Shown: positions 1 through 7,516, numbered from the stretch's first letter. The stretch is DNA of 9,525 bases from Alkanindiges sp. (GCA_030152125.1 JASLIR010000307.1:1-9525); one strand, 5' to 3'. Numbers and translations are program-made. The notes: a model not told the origin generated them from the sequence alone.

Positions 1-506
1 TCATTCACACCCAGCTCCTGCAAGGCTTCCATTTTGGCCGGGTTATTGGTCACCAGTTTTACCGTGCCAATCCCAAGGTGATCCAGCATCACCGTACACA
101 TCTCGTAAGTGCGTGCATCGGCTGGCAAATTCAGCAGCAAATTGGCATCCACCGTGTCATGGCCCTGGTCCTGCAAGGCATAGGCACGGATTTTATTGGG
201 CAGGCCAATACCACGGCCTTCCTGGCGCAAGTACAGCAGCGCGCCCTGGCCTTCCTTTTGAATCATGTCCAGCATGGCATTTAATTGCGGGCCACAGTCA
301 CAGCGCAGGGATGCAAAGGCATCGCCGGTTAAACACTCTGAGTGCAGGCGCACCAGCACTGGTTTTTCAGCATCAATCTGCTGGTTTAACAAGCCCTTGG
401 ATAAGGCCACATGCTCTTCACCAGTGTTTGGGTCTTCAAAAACAGAAATATCAAAATCGCCATGAATGGTGGGTAATTTTGAGGTTGCAACGAATTGAAT
501 GGGCAC
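1..506 (-). CDS. ribA: GTP cyclohydrolase II (3' end beyond window)
   Basis: This enzyme opens the riboflavin pathway: GTP is converted to 2,5-diamino-6-ribosylamino-4(3H)-pyrimidinone 5'-phosphate, formate and pyrophosphate, in the cytoplasm. About 168 residues are visible and the family is usually near 200, so only about 30 C-terminal residues lie off the left edge. The zinc-binding segment [18 protein letters not shown] has all three cysteines. [27 protein letters not shown] (with the tyrosine equivalent to E. coli Y105) and PADAR (equivalents of D126 and R128) are intact. It is a stand-alone RibA; no RibB domain precedes it. The start is GTG at 506-504: an in-frame stop lies five codons upstream, there is no in-frame ATG, and AGGGTG sits 8 nt before the GTG. 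It is transcribed divergently from dxs, with a promoter at 540-568. No FMN riboswitch fits in the short leader. Identity is very sure. Confidence 0.97.
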   Translation of the reverse strand, partial: MPIQFVATSKLPTIHGDFDISVFEDPNTGEEHVALSKGLLNQQIDAEKPVLVRLHSECLTGDAFASLRCDCGPQLNAMLDMIQKEGQGALLYLRQEGRGIGLPNKIRAYALQDQGHDTVDANLLLNLPADARTYEMCTVMLDHLGIGTVKLVTNNPAKMEALQELGVN

Positions 507-539
507 TACGTATTCACCCTATAATTATGAAAGCACAAT

Positions 540-568
540 AGTATAACGGAAAACACATACACCGTCAG
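540..568 (-). promoter_or_regulatory. ribA sigma70-type promoter
   Basis: On the minus strand, CTGACG (568-563, 4 of 6 to consensus) and TATACT (545-540, 5 of 6) are separated by exactly 17 nt. The start of transcription would fall near 533, giving a leader of about 27 nt before the GTG of ribA. This is too short to hold an FMN riboswitch, so ribA is probably not flavin-regulated through its leader. Confidence 0.5.
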
Positions 569-990
569 ACCGGTTCAAATGCAAATTTATTGCAGTCAGC
601 CTTAACAATATATGGGCTGTTTTCCCAAATAAAATGCATGCTATAGAAATTATTTGGAGAAACAAATCATAAGTTCTTTAATACTTATTAAAACAGGCGG
701 GATAGTTATCAATTACAGTTAACAGATAACATGTACGCCAAGGTCACTTTTGCCCTTTTTAAGCAGGAGCAGCCTGTTCGCGCGACAAGCAAAAAATCAC
801 CTTATAAAGAAAGGAAACAGCTTTAGCCTGCAGCATGCCATTCACTTTTCCGGGTTGATAAAGAACACTGAAACTTCACTAAAACTCTTTCAGTTTTTCA
901 CAGACATTTCATACGCAAGTAATTAATATGAACATAACACAGCGGAAACGGATACTTTTTCACCCGTTGCATTTTTTACCCATATCCTGT
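569..990. other. AT-rich gene-free interval between ribA and dxs
   Basis: I see no credible coding sequence on either strand over about 420 bp. The only structures noted are an inverted pair GTTATC/GATAAC near 705-730 and a weak terminator-like hairpin at 867-898: stem ACTGAAA/TTTCAGT, 14-nt loop, followed by a short T run on plus. A poor promoter-like pair, TTGGAG (654-659), 17 nt, TTTAAT (677-682), lies upstream of it. A short untranslated transcript from about 689 to 898 is conceivable but unproven. Otherwise this reads as divergent regulatory sequence. Confidence 0.4.
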
Positions 991-1050
991 TTTGCAAAAT
1001 AACTGGTAATTTTACAATCAGTTAACAAGGAATTCTGACAACAATACTAG
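991..1050 (+). promoter_or_regulatory. Candidate dxs promoters
   Basis: Two overlapping possibilities are visible. One is TTTGCA (991-996), 16 nt, TACAAT (1013-1018; 5 of 6 in the -10). The other is TTAACA (1022-1027; 5 of 6 in the -35), 17 nt, TACTAG (1045-1050; 3 of 6). Either gives a dxs leader of about 125-160 nt that contains the whole folded region at 1086-1184. Neither is strong, so the exact start is uncertain. Confidence 0.35.
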
Positions 1051-1085
1051 GACATTAGCGCAGCAAATGGTACGATTTAAGGCTG

Positions 1086-1184
1086 ATGTGGCCTAACCGC
1101 TTAAGCGGGATTCGCCGATTTTAGTCAATCGACATGTGAACCCCAGCCGGGATCAACGCTAGGTGTAGTAGGTAATCGCCACAT
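1086..1184 (+). promoter_or_regulatory. Structured dxs leader; possible translational control RNA
   Basis: Positions 1086-1092 (ATGTGGC) pair perfectly with 1178-1184 (GCCACAT), closing a domain of about 99 nt. Inside are CCGC/GCGG with a TTAA loop (1097-1108), CGATT/AATCG with a 6-nt loop (1116-1131), and an imperfect CCCAGC/GCTAGG stem in the 1140-1165 region. The 3' strand of the closing stem includes the first two bases of the dxs ATG (1183-1185), so the closed form should hinder initiation. The only ribosome site in view is a weak AGG at 1170-1172, inside the domain. The layout is riboswitch-like, but it does not match the TPP consensus or any other class I know. The stems are read directly; the function is inferred. 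Confidence 0.4.
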
Positions 1185-3117
1185 GATGTATGACACAATA
1201 CCCACAGCACGTCCAGCAACCCCGCTTTTAGACAGCATTGATGAACCCTGTCAGTTAAAAGCGCTTTCCCTGAGCCAGTTAACACAACTGGCTGATGAAC
1301 TTCGGCTTTTTCTTTTGTATGCAGCCGGGCAAAGTGGTGGGCATTTTGGTGCCAACCTGGGTGTTGTTGAACTGACCATTGCACTGCATCATGCGCTGGA
1401 TACCCCGACCGACCGACTGGTATGGGATGTGGGGCATCAGGCTTATGCCCATAAAGCCCTGACCGGCCGCCGCGAGCGCCTGACCAGTATACGCGGCAAA
1501 CATGGCCTAACGCCTTTTCCCTGCCGTGAAGAGTCCAAATACGATACCTTTGGTGTAGGTCACTCCTCCACCTCCATTTCTGCCGCATTGGGTATGTCCC
1601 TGGCCCTGCGTTACCAGCAAGACCAGCGTCGTGTAGCCTGCGTGATTGGCGATGGCGCCATGACCGCTGGCATGGCCTTTGAAGCCATGAACGACGCCGT
1701 GCAGCACCATGCAGATATTCTAGTGGTGTTAAACGATAATGATATGTCGATTTCTGCCAGCATTGGCGGTTTTTCCAAGCATTTAGCCAACCTGTGGCAA
1801 CAGGGTAAATCGGTACAGATTTCCGAGCAGGGTGATGTCTTTATCCAGCCGCATCCACAATGGGCATTTAACCCGCGCCAGCCAGCCAAAGAGTCGGCAG
1901 ACAACCTGTTCCGCGCCATTGGCTTTGAATATTTTGGCCCGGTTGACGGGCACGACCTGCCTGCCCTGACCCGTGTACTGGCCCAGTTAAAAGACCGTAA
2001 AGGCCCGCGCCTGCTGCATGTTTATACTACCAAGGGTAAAGGCTTCCGTCCGGCGGAATGCGACCCGATTGGCTATCATGCCATCAGCAAAATTGCAGCA
2101 GCCCAGCCTGCCAAAACTGAAGTTAAAGCGCCAACCACCCCGGCCAAACCACAAAAATATGCCGATGTGTTTGGCCAGTTCCTGTGTGACCAGGCAGCAC
2201 TGGACCAGCGCCTGCTGGCCATTACCCCGGCCATGTGCGAAGGTTCCGGCATGGTGCAGTTTGCAGCACAGTATCCACAGCGTTTTTTTGATGTAGCAAT
2301 TGCTGAACAGCATGCCTTGACACTGGCAGCGGGTATGGCCTGTGAGGGCTTAAAACCGGTGGTTGCCATTTACTCCACGTTCCTGCAACGCGGTTATGAC
2401 CAACTGGTGCATGACATTGCCCTGCAAAACCTGGATGTCACCTTTGGCATCGACCGTGCCGGACTGGTAGGTGAAGATGGCCCTACGCATGCTGGAGCGT
2501 ATGACTATGCCTACATGCGTACCATCCCCAACCTGGTACTTATGGCACCCAAAGATGAAAACGAGTGCCGCCAGATGCTGCATACCGCCTATCAGCACCC
2601 CGGCCCTGCCGCAGTACGCTACCCGCGTGGTACCGGACCCGGCAGCGTGATTGAGCAGCCGTTTACCGCGCTGGAGATTGGCAAGGCGGAAATACTGGCC
2701 CATTATCATGCCGATGCCGCACATCAGGTTGCCCTGCTGGCCTTTGGTAGCCGTGTTGAGGCCAGTAATGACGCTGCACAGACGCTGGCCAATGAGAATC
2801 TGGGCGTGATGGTGGTGAACATGCGCTTTATCAAACCACTGGATGAGCAACTGCTGATCGAACTGGCACAGCATGTCAGCGCCTTTGTAACGATTGAAGA
2901 GCACGCCGTAATGGGTGGTGCCGGTAGTGCGGTAAACGAGTTCCTGCAAGCGCAGCACCTGCTAAAACCGGTGCTGAACCTGGGCTTGCCGGATGCCTTC
3001 CTGCATCAGGCCGCGCATGGCGAAATGCTGGCCGATTGCGGTCTGGATAGTCACGGTATCGAAGCATCCGTCAATGAGTTTATCAGCAGCATTCAAACCG
3101 CCGAGCTGAGCTTGTAA
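1183..3117 (+). CDS. dxs: 1-deoxy-D-xylulose-5-phosphate synthase
   Basis: Dxs condenses pyruvate with glyceraldehyde 3-phosphate, using thiamine diphosphate and Mg2+, to give DXP, the entry metabolite for MEP isoprenoid synthesis and a precursor of thiamine and pyridoxal. At 644 residues the length is normal. Visible landmarks are SGGHF (His54), the ThDP motif GDG (156-158) to N184, GHSSTSIS (126-133), GPVDGHD (252-258), catalytic Glu375 in AIAEQH, YSTFLQR (397-403), IDRAG (423-427) and RYPRGTG (479-485). The C-terminal transketolase-like domain ends normally ([12 protein letters not shown]). The segment at about 197-246 is unusual: relative to E. coli Dxs it is some five residues shorter and lacks the TEEH.KGMV.PGTLFEELGFNY block. 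A Pro/Ala/Lys-rich linker lies at 306-324. The start is ATG 1183 or the adjacent ATG 1186; an in-frame stop lies at 1102. A structured leader overlaps the start. Confidence 0.98.
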   Translation: MMYDTIPTARPATPLLDSIDEPCQLKALSLSQLTQLADELRLFLLYAAGQSGGHFGANLGVVELTIALHHALDTPTDRLVWDVGHQAYAHKALTGRRERLTSIRGKHGLTPFPCREESKYDTFGVGHSSTSISAALGMSLALRYQQDQRRVACVIGDGAMTAGMAFEAMNDAVQHHADILVVLNDNDMSISASIGGFSKHLANLWQQGKSVQISEQGDVFIQPHPQWAFNPRQPAKESADNLFRAIGFEYFGPVDGHDLPALTRVLAQLKDRKGPRLLHVYTTKGKGFRPAECDPIGYHAISKIAAAQPAKTEVKAPTTPAKPQKYADVFGQFLCDQAALDQRLLAITPAMCEGSGMVQFAAQYPQRFFDVAIAEQHALTLAAGMACEGLKPVVAIYSTFLQRGYDQLVHDIALQNLDVTFGIDRAGLVGEDGPTHAGAYDYAYMRTIPNLVLMAPKDENECRQMLHTAYQHPGPAAVRYPRGTGPGSVIEQPFTALEIGKAEILAHYHADAAHQVALLAFGSRVEASNDAAQTLANENLGVMVVNMRFIKPLDEQLLIELAQHVSAFVTIEEHAVMGGAGSAVNEFLQAQHLLKPVLNLGLPDAFLHQAAHGEMLADCGLDSHGIEASVNEFISSIQTAELSL

Positions 3118-3160
3118 TGCTGCCCGGCCTGTTTGTCATAGCAGTGCCTGGAACAGCAGC

Positions 3161-3919
3161 TTGAAAAAGCCGCAGCGCCTTATGTTAACGCTCAGCATAG
3201 GGTTAATGGTTATAGTCAGTAGTGTTGCACTACTGACTTTTTTGTTTAAGCGCCAGATCGTACAGCAGTTTGCTGACCTTAACCCGCAGCATTATGTGTA
3301 CGGAATTGATGTATCCCACCACCAGAAACAGATTGACTGGCCCCAGCTTAAGGATGGCAAAGCCCGCTTTGTGTATATTAAATCGACTGAAGGGGCTACC
3401 TTTCAGGACCCGCGTTTTATTGAAAACTGGAACGGTGCGCAACAGGCAGGGCTGATTCCCGGTGCCTATCACTTTTTTACCTTTTGTCGTAGCGGGGCGG
3501 ATCAGGCAGATAACTTCCTTGCGCTATTTAGCAAGGTTAAGGGAAGCTACCTGCCCATTGCACTGGATGTAGAGCTGGTAGGCAATTGCCCCAAACGCCC
3601 TACCCCGGACGAACTGGCAATAGAATTAAACAGCTTTATGGATAAGGTAAAGGCACAAACCGGTTGCCGCATGCTGTTTTATACCACGCCAGCCTTTTAT
3701 GACAACTATCTGGCTGGGCACTTTGATCACTACCCGCTATGGCTGCAAAGTTTTAAAAAGAAACCAAAGCTAAAGGGCAAGCACAGCTGGCGTATCTGGC
3801 AGTTTAGTAATCAGGGCCGGGTAGATGGCATTCAGGAACTGGTAGATTTAAATGCCTTTAAGGGCAGTCCACAGCAGTTTGAACAATTTGTTTGTAAAGC
3901 TAAAAACATCCCAAGATAA
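3161..3919 (+). CDS. Membrane-anchored GH25 (lysozyme-type muramidase) protein
   Basis: Glycoside hydrolase family 25 enzymes cleave the MurNAc-GlcNAc bond of peptidoglycan. The 252-residue protein starts with a basic stretch (KKPQR) and one hydrophobic helix at about 8-28 with no clear cleavage site, so it is probably anchored in the inner membrane with the catalytic barrel in the periplasm. GH25 signatures in order are YGIDVSHHQ (Asp50), FVYIKSTEG (70-78), GAYHFF (101-106), ALDVE (Asp136 and catalytic-type Glu138), FYTTPAFY (173-180), WQFS (213-216) and VDLNAF (228-233). It resembles chromosomal YegX-like proteins more than phage lysins, and no holin or spanin is nearby. The start is taken as TTG 3161, with GGAA 7 nt upstream; the next in-frame start, ATG 3182, has no ribosome site. 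It lies 43 nt after dxs with no terminator between, so it may be co-transcribed. The substrate role (remodelling or competition) is not visible. Confidence 0.9.
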   Translation: MKKPQRLMLTLSIGLMVIVSSVALLTFLFKRQIVQQFADLNPQHYVYGIDVSHHQKQIDWPQLKDGKARFVYIKSTEGATFQDPRFIENWNGAQQAGLIPGAYHFFTFCRSGADQADNFLALFSKVKGSYLPIALDVELVGNCPKRPTPDELAIELNSFMDKVKAQTGCRMLFYTTPAFYDNYLAGHFDHYPLWLQSFKKKPKLKGKHSWRIWQFSNQGRVDGIQELVDLNAFKGSPQQFEQFVCKAKNIPR

Positions 3920-4009
3920 GTGCGTTTTTAACTGTGGCTCTTATCCACATGGATGACATGTGCCCAGAGACCACCAAACATTACAGCAGACCATTTTAAG
4001 TAGACCAAC

Positions 4010-4531
4010 ATGTTTATTGCCCATCTGCCCGCTGGCTATATTACATCCAAAGCACTTGCCCCGGCTTTTCAAAAGCACGCTGTCAATTATAAGCACCTGA
4101 TGTTCTGGGGCTTACTCGGTGCTATCGCCCCGGATTTTGACCTGCTGTATTTTTTCCTGATTGACCATCAGCAACACCATCACCATATGTATTTCCCGCA
4201 TTTGCCCATCGTATGGCTGCTGCTACTTGGCCTTTCACTGTTATGGTTTAAGTATGACCGGCAACGTGGCAGCCTGGCGCTTGTATTTAGCATCAACGGA
4301 TTTATCCATTTGCTGCTGGACAGTGTGGTTGGCGACATCTGGTGGCTGGCGCCCGTGATTGATAAGCCCTACGCCTTATTCCATATCGAAGCGCTGCACC
4401 AGCCATGGTGGCTTAACTTTTTACTGCACTGGTCATTTTTACTGGAGCTCAGCATTTGCCTGCTTGCGCTGGCTGTATGGTACAGACAAAGGCGACTACG
4501 CCCTGCTACAAGCAATATAAATACGCTTTAA
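4010..4531 (+). CDS. DUF457/YdjM-type inner-membrane 'metal-dependent hydrolase' family protein
   Basis: This 173-residue integral membrane protein has the pattern of the DUF457 (YdjM/YbcI-like) family, often named metal-dependent hydrolase although no reaction is established for most members. The sequence shows an N-terminal HLPAGY (5-10), a helix ending in APDFD (40-44), a striking histidine cluster HHHH (56-59) with another His at 64, hydrophobic helices at about 66-80, 88-104 and 138-157, and HLLLDSVVGDIWWLAP (100-115). The conserved acidic and His residues near the membrane are what suggest metal binding. The C-terminus is basic (RQRRLR) and presumably cytoplasmic. It is preceded by 90 nt after the GH25 gene and by only a weak ribosome site (AAG). 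The next gene, suhB, has its own promoter. The family call is fairly sure; the function is unknown. Confidence 0.75.
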   Translation: MFIAHLPAGYITSKALAPAFQKHAVNYKHLMFWGLLGAIAPDFDLLYFFLIDHQQHHHHMYFPHLPIVWLLLLGLSLLWFKYDRQRGSLALVFSINGFIHLLLDSVVGDIWWLAPVIDKPYALFHIEALHQPWWLNFLLHWSFLLELSICLLALAVWYRQRRLRPATSNINTL

Positions 4532-4630
4532 ACAAATAAGCATCAATATCCTGAATGATGTCCTGTCCTCTCATGGCAGCATTATTTTGTTACAGACGCC
4601 GCATAAAAGCCGCACGACCTTACACAAATT

Positions 4631-4639
4631 TGCTAGAAT
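4631..4639 (+). promoter_or_regulatory. Extended -10 promoter for suhB
   Basis: TGCTAGAAT matches the extended -10 form TGn followed by TATAAT, with 5 of 6 bases of the hexamer. Such promoters need little from a -35, and none is obvious 17 nt upstream. Transcription would begin near 4646, leaving about 46 nt of leader before suhB. Confidence 0.45.
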
Positions 4640-4691
4640 ATTGTCGCATATTTATTCTTTGACATTTTTAAACGATTTACGTAATGGGTGA

Positions 4692-5525
4692 ATGATGGAA
4701 CCTATGGTGGTGATGGCTGCGCGCGCGGCACAAACGGTTGGTAACGAAATATTAAAAGCACACCAAAACCGTCATAAGCTGGACCTGCAAGTAGAAAGCA
4801 AAGGCATCAATGGCCCGGTTACCCGTGTGGATCGTTATATTGAAGAACTGGTGATTGCTACCCTGAAAAAAAGCTACCCCAAGCACAGCTTTCTGGGTGA
4901 AGAATTTGGCATGCAGGAAGGCCAGGGCAACGATGCTGACTGGTGCTGGGTGATTGACCCGCTGGATGGCACCGTAAACTTTATTAACGGCTTCCCGCAC
5001 TTCTGTGTATCCCTTGCGGTACAGCATAAGGGCGTTACCCAGCATGGCGTTATTTACGACCCGGTAAAAGATGAAATGTTCTCGGCCAGCCGTGGCCGTG
5101 GTGCGGTATTAAACCAGCGCCGTATCCGTATGATTCCAAAAGACAGCCTGGAAAACAGCTTTCTGGCGGTAGGCCATCCTTATGCCGTGCAACGCAATGG
5201 TGAAGTGGTTTCCTATGCCGAACAGCATTTTGCTTCCCTGCTGGCGGTTACCAGAGCTGGCGCACAAATTCGCCGTGGTGGCTCTGCTGCGCTGGACCTG
5301 GCCTATGTAGCAGCCGGGCGCTTTGACGGCTTTTTTGAACTGGGCTTAAAGCCGTGGGATATTGCCGCAGGTGAACTGATTGTTGAAGAAGCGGGTGGCA
5401 CGGTAGTGGATGCACGCGGTGGTACCAACAGCATGCATAATGGTCAGGTGATTGCTACCTCCATGAAGCTGCTTAAACCGCTAATGCAGACTGTAGTGCC
5501 TGCATGGGGCGTAGCAGCTAAATAA
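4692..5525 (+). CDS. suhB: Inositol-1-monophosphatase family protein SuhB
   Basis: SuhB-type proteins hydrolyse inositol monophosphates with Mg2+ (Li+-sensitive family). In E. coli, SuhB also joins the NusA-centred antitermination complex on rRNA operons. The 277-residue length is normal. The metal site is complete: GEEFG (Glu70/71), the family signature WVIDPLDGTVNFI (86-98; Asp89, Asp92, Gly93, Thr94) and PWDIAAGELI (Asp223). RRGGSAALDLAYVAAGR.DGFFE (194-216) is also typical. The gene opens with two consecutive ATGs. The second (4695) is the better start: it aligns as M-E-P-M with the M-H-P-M of E. coli SuhB, and it gives GGGTGA (4686-4691) 3 nt of spacing, whereas the site abuts the first ATG. 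It has its own promoter at 4631-4639 and ends in the shared terminator at 5541-5569, so it is probably monocistronic. Whether it acts as an enzyme or as a transcription factor here cannot be read from the sequence. Confidence 0.95.
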   Translation: MMEPMVVMAARAAQTVGNEILKAHQNRHKLDLQVESKGINGPVTRVDRYIEELVIATLKKSYPKHSFLGEEFGMQEGQGNDADWCWVIDPLDGTVNFINGFPHFCVSLAVQHKGVTQHGVIYDPVKDEMFSASRGRGAVLNQRRIRMIPKDSLENSFLAVGHPYAVQRNGEVVSYAEQHFASLLAVTRAGAQIRRGGSAALDLAYVAAGRFDGFFELGLKPWDIAAGELIVEEAGGTVVDARGGTNSMHNGQVIATSMKLLKPLMQTVVPAWGVAAK

Positions 5526-5540
5526 GCTGATTTTTATAAT

Positions 5541-5569
5541 AAAAAAAGACCGCACATGCGGTCTTTTTT
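5541..5569. terminator. Bidirectional Rho-independent terminator
   Basis: An A run, then GACCGC, loop ACAT, GCGGTC, then CTTTTTT: the stem is perfect and GC-rich, with A and T runs on both sides. It works in either direction and lies between the convergent suhB (plus) and the YceI gene (minus), 15 nt and 20 nt from their stop codons. Confidence 0.92.
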
Positions 5570-5589
5570 ATGCAGTTTAAAATAAGCGA

Positions 5590-6189
5590 TTACTTGGCAG
5601 CTTTGGCAGGCTCTTCATCTGCCAGTACCCCTTCCACCTGAATCGCCAGGTTCACGCCCATATCAAAACCATAATCCTTGCCGGCGCTTACACCAAAGTC
5701 AGCACGGTTCAGGGTGGCATAGGCATCTGCACCGCATACCTCTTTCTTCAGCATAGGGTTTTCCATACACTTCCAGGTCTTGATGTTCAGCTTCACCGGC
5801 TTGGTCACGCCATGCAGGGTCAGGTTACCATCCACTGCAACCGGCTTATCACCTTCAAATACCAGCTTACCTTTATAAATGGCGGTAGGATAAAGTTTGG
5901 TATCAAAAATATCGGCAGCCTTGGCATGCTGGTTCATCGGGCCAAAGCCAAAATCAATACTTTCCATATCCATGGTCACTTCAACCGTGCCGGTTTTTGC
6001 TTCCTTGTCCAGCACTACCTTGCCGCTGCTTTTATCAATCTTGCCGCGCCATTTGGATAAACCACCCATATGGTCAGCTTCAAAGCTCGGATAGGTATGC
6101 GAAGGGTCTAAATTGTAGGTTGCCGGTTTGGCATAGGCCACAGAGGCCAGCGCTGTAGACAGTACAGCAACTAATAACGTTTTCATCAT
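5590..6189 (-). CDS. YceI-family periplasmic lipocalin-like protein (operon gene 3)
   Basis: YceI proteins are extended beta-barrels, similar to lipocalins, that bind long isoprenoid chains such as ubiquinone-8 or polyprenyl lipids. Here 199 residues include a clean signal peptide (MKTLLVAVL...SVAYA, cut after about residue 20), so the mature protein is periplasmic. Family marks are [19 protein letters not shown] (25-43), SIDFGFG (77-83), LYPTAIYKG (99-107), [12 protein letters not shown] (123-134) and [10 protein letters not shown] (161-170). Cys141 and Cys152 ([12 protein letters not shown]) are the only cysteines in the mature protein and could form a disulfide, as in many members of this subgroup. 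The C-terminus is charged and low in complexity (DEEPAKAAK). The start is a double ATG; AGGTGA abuts the first, so translation likely begins at the second (6186). It is last in an operon after cytochrome b561 and a second YceI protein, 75 nt behind the latter. The exact ligand is unknown. Confidence 0.93.
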   Translation of the reverse strand: MMKTLLVAVLSTALASVAYAKPATYNLDPSHTYPSFEADHMGGLSKWRGKIDKSSGKVVLDKEAKTGTVEVTMDMESIDFGFGPMNQHAKAADIFDTKLYPTAIYKGKLVFEGDKPVAVDGNLTLHGVTKPVKLNIKTWKCMENPMLKKEVCGADAYATLNRADFGVSAGKDYGFDMGVNLAIQVEGVLADEEPAKAAK

Positions 6190-6264
6190 TCACCTTTATA
6201 GATTGTCGTCATGACATTGAAGATTGAATTTCAACTTTAACTAGCTGTGCTTGGCGGGCTGCAC

Positions 6265-6819
6265 TTACTTGACAGGCACCACAATATGAAACTTGATTGC
6301 CACATCATCCGCTACTACCGATGTATCGGCCCAGTCACCACTGCCCACACCAAAAGCAGTACGCTTAACAGTAAGCGTGCCATCAAACACCTGGGTTGCA
6401 CCTACAGTTTTGACAGTAATGGGGAATGATACATTTTGTACCTTGCCCTTTAAGGTAAATTGGCCAGTGACGGTAAAGTTGCTGCCACTGCCCTTAATGC
6501 TGGTAGAACGGAAGGCGGCTTTAGGAAACTTGGCTGCATCAAACCATTCCGGGGTCAGCAGGTTTTTGTTGTACTCCGGCAGGCCCATGTCATAACTGGC
6601 CACATCCACATCAATTTTGGCACTGCCTGTGGCTGGTTGTGCCGGGTTAAAGGTCACATCGCCACTAAACTTTTTAAAGGCCCCGGTTACTGCCACACCC
6701 AGCTGTTTACCGGTAGAGCTAATCGTGCTTTTACTGGCATCAATGGGTGCGGCCATCGCCACATTGCCCAGCAGGGCAACTGTGACCACGGGCAACATGG
6801 CAAAATAATTGAATCGCAT
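6265..6819 (-). CDS. YceI-family periplasmic lipocalin-like protein (operon gene 2)
   Basis: This is a second, distinct YceI-fold protein of 184 residues. The signal peptide is MRFNYFAML..GNVAMA, cut after about residue 23, leaving a mature protein beginning APIDASKS. Family features are GAFKKFSGDVTFNPAQPA (46-63), ASYDMGLPEYNKNLL (74-88), WFDAAKFPKAAF (92-103), FTLKGKVQNVSFPITV (121-136) and a C-terminal TAFGVGSGDWADTSVVADDV. It lacks the cysteine pair of its neighbour and shares only the fold pattern with it, so the two are old paralogues, not a fresh duplication. GAGGAAA sits 7 nt before the ATG, a good ribosome site. It is encoded 113 nt downstream of the b561 gene. Members of this subgroup commonly stand beside a cytochrome b561. 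Role inferred: carrying or shielding a quinone or other isoprenoid in the periplasm. Confidence 0.92.
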   Translation of the reverse strand: MRFNYFAMLPVVTVALLGNVAMAAPIDASKSTISSTGKQLGVAVTGAFKKFSGDVTFNPAQPATGSAKIDVDVASYDMGLPEYNKNLLTPEWFDAAKFPKAAFRSTSIKGSGSNFTVTGQFTLKGKVQNVSFPITVKTVGATQVFDGTLTVKRTAFGVGSGDWADTSVVADDVAIKFHIVVPVK

Positions 6820-6932
6820 CGCTTTTCCTCATCCGTTATGGGATGGCCGATACGACCACCCTTGCTGTTTGGTGCCGTCATAACAGCACATTGAAAACCG
6901 CTTAATCTGCTTAACACTTACTTTTTAAACGC

Positions 6933-7478
6933 TTACTTCCTTAAAAATGGCAGCATCCGCGCCAGTGTGCCGTCCTTATCAATTACATGGTGTTTTAAAG
7001 CGGCACCCACATGAGCCAGCAGTAACAGCACCAGGCTGTAATTAAGCAATACATGCACCTGTTTTAAGGTATGCGCCAAATCTGCATTAGGCTGAATCAG
7101 TACCGGCAGCGGCACCTTGCCCAGATAAACCACCGCAAAACCCGACGCCAGGCTATAGAAATAGCCGGACAACGGAATGGCAAAAATCAGGATATACAAG
7201 GCCCAGTGCACCACACTGGCGGCCAGTTGCTGCCATTTGGCAATACTGTTTGCCAATGGCGGTGGCATATGAAAAAAACGCCATAACAGGCGAATCACCG
7301 CCAGTAAAAATACCGTTACCCCCAGCCATTTATGCCAGTTGTAATATTCTAGTTTTGCCATGGTAAAACCGGGAATATCGGTCATAAACCAGCCCAGTCC
7401 AAACGCGGCAAAAATCAGTAATGCAATCACCCAGTGCAGGCCAATGGCCGTGCGTGTGTATTGTTGTGTGTCACTCAT
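6933..7478 (-). CDS. Cytochrome b561 family protein (CybB/YodB-like), operon gene 1
   Basis: This four-helix, di-haem inner-membrane protein resembles E. coli CybB, which passes electrons from superoxide to ubiquinone. Its 181 residues show helices at about 12-31, 52-68, 88-108 and 144-162. Candidate haem ligands are His15 (IGLHW), His49 (NWHKWLG), His91 (VVHWALY), His142 (KQVHVLLNY) and His156 (LLAHVGAALKHH). The family ending KHHVIDKDGTLARMLP (163-178) is present. The start is ATG 7478; a GGGGATGG stretch lies upstream, a little far for an ideal ribosome site. It heads an operon with two YceI genes, the same partnership as E. coli yceJ-yceI. Inverted repeats at 7517-7532 and 7539-7562 lie just upstream and may regulate it. 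The b561 family call is sure; superoxide:quinone oxidoreduction is inferred from CybB. Confidence 0.93.
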   Translation of the reverse strand: MSDTQQYTRTAIGLHWVIALLIFAAFGLGWFMTDIPGFTMAKLEYYNWHKWLGVTVFLLAVIRLLWRFFHMPPPLANSIAKWQQLAASVVHWALYILIFAIPLSGYFYSLASGFAVVYLGKVPLPVLIQPNADLAHTLKQVHVLLNYSLVLLLLAHVGAALKHHVIDKDGTLARMLPFLRK

Positions 7479-7516
7479 GCTGTGCCATCCCCTATCCGGT
7501 AAGCGCCTACCAAAAA

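Noticed and set aside
113..541. Plus-strand ORF of 142 codons opposite ribA
   Set aside because: The minus strand encodes an unmistakable RibA with all zinc and catalytic residues; the plus frame is its shadow.
507..560. FMN riboswitch before ribA
   Set aside because: The predicted leader is only about 27 nt, and the upstream sequence lacks the six-stem FMN aptamer pattern.
1060..1183. TPP riboswitch before dxs
   Set aside because: The conserved CUGAGA and the UUUGAACCUGAU/GCGUAGGGA blocks are absent, although Dxs uses thiamine diphosphate.
1121..1588. Minus-strand ORF of 155 codons over the start of dxs
   Set aside because: It lies opposite the real dxs gene and its leader, has no recognisable family features, and its composition follows the complementary strand.
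2350..2958. Minus-strand ORF of 202 codons inside dxs
   Set aside because: It is antisense to a conserved catalytic region of Dxs, has no ribosome site or motif, and is explained by the codon use of dxs.
3131..3160. Terminator between dxs and the GH25 gene
   Set aside because: The gap has no stable stem followed by a T run.
3930..3955. Hairpin TGTGG/CCACA after the GH25 gene
   Set aside because: The stem is only 5 bp and has no T run, so it is too weak to call a terminator.
4659..4687. Perfect -35 box TTGACA before suhB
   Set aside because: The hexamer 17 nt downstream is TAATGG (poor), and transcription would start at or inside the start codon. The extended -10 at 4631-4639 is better.
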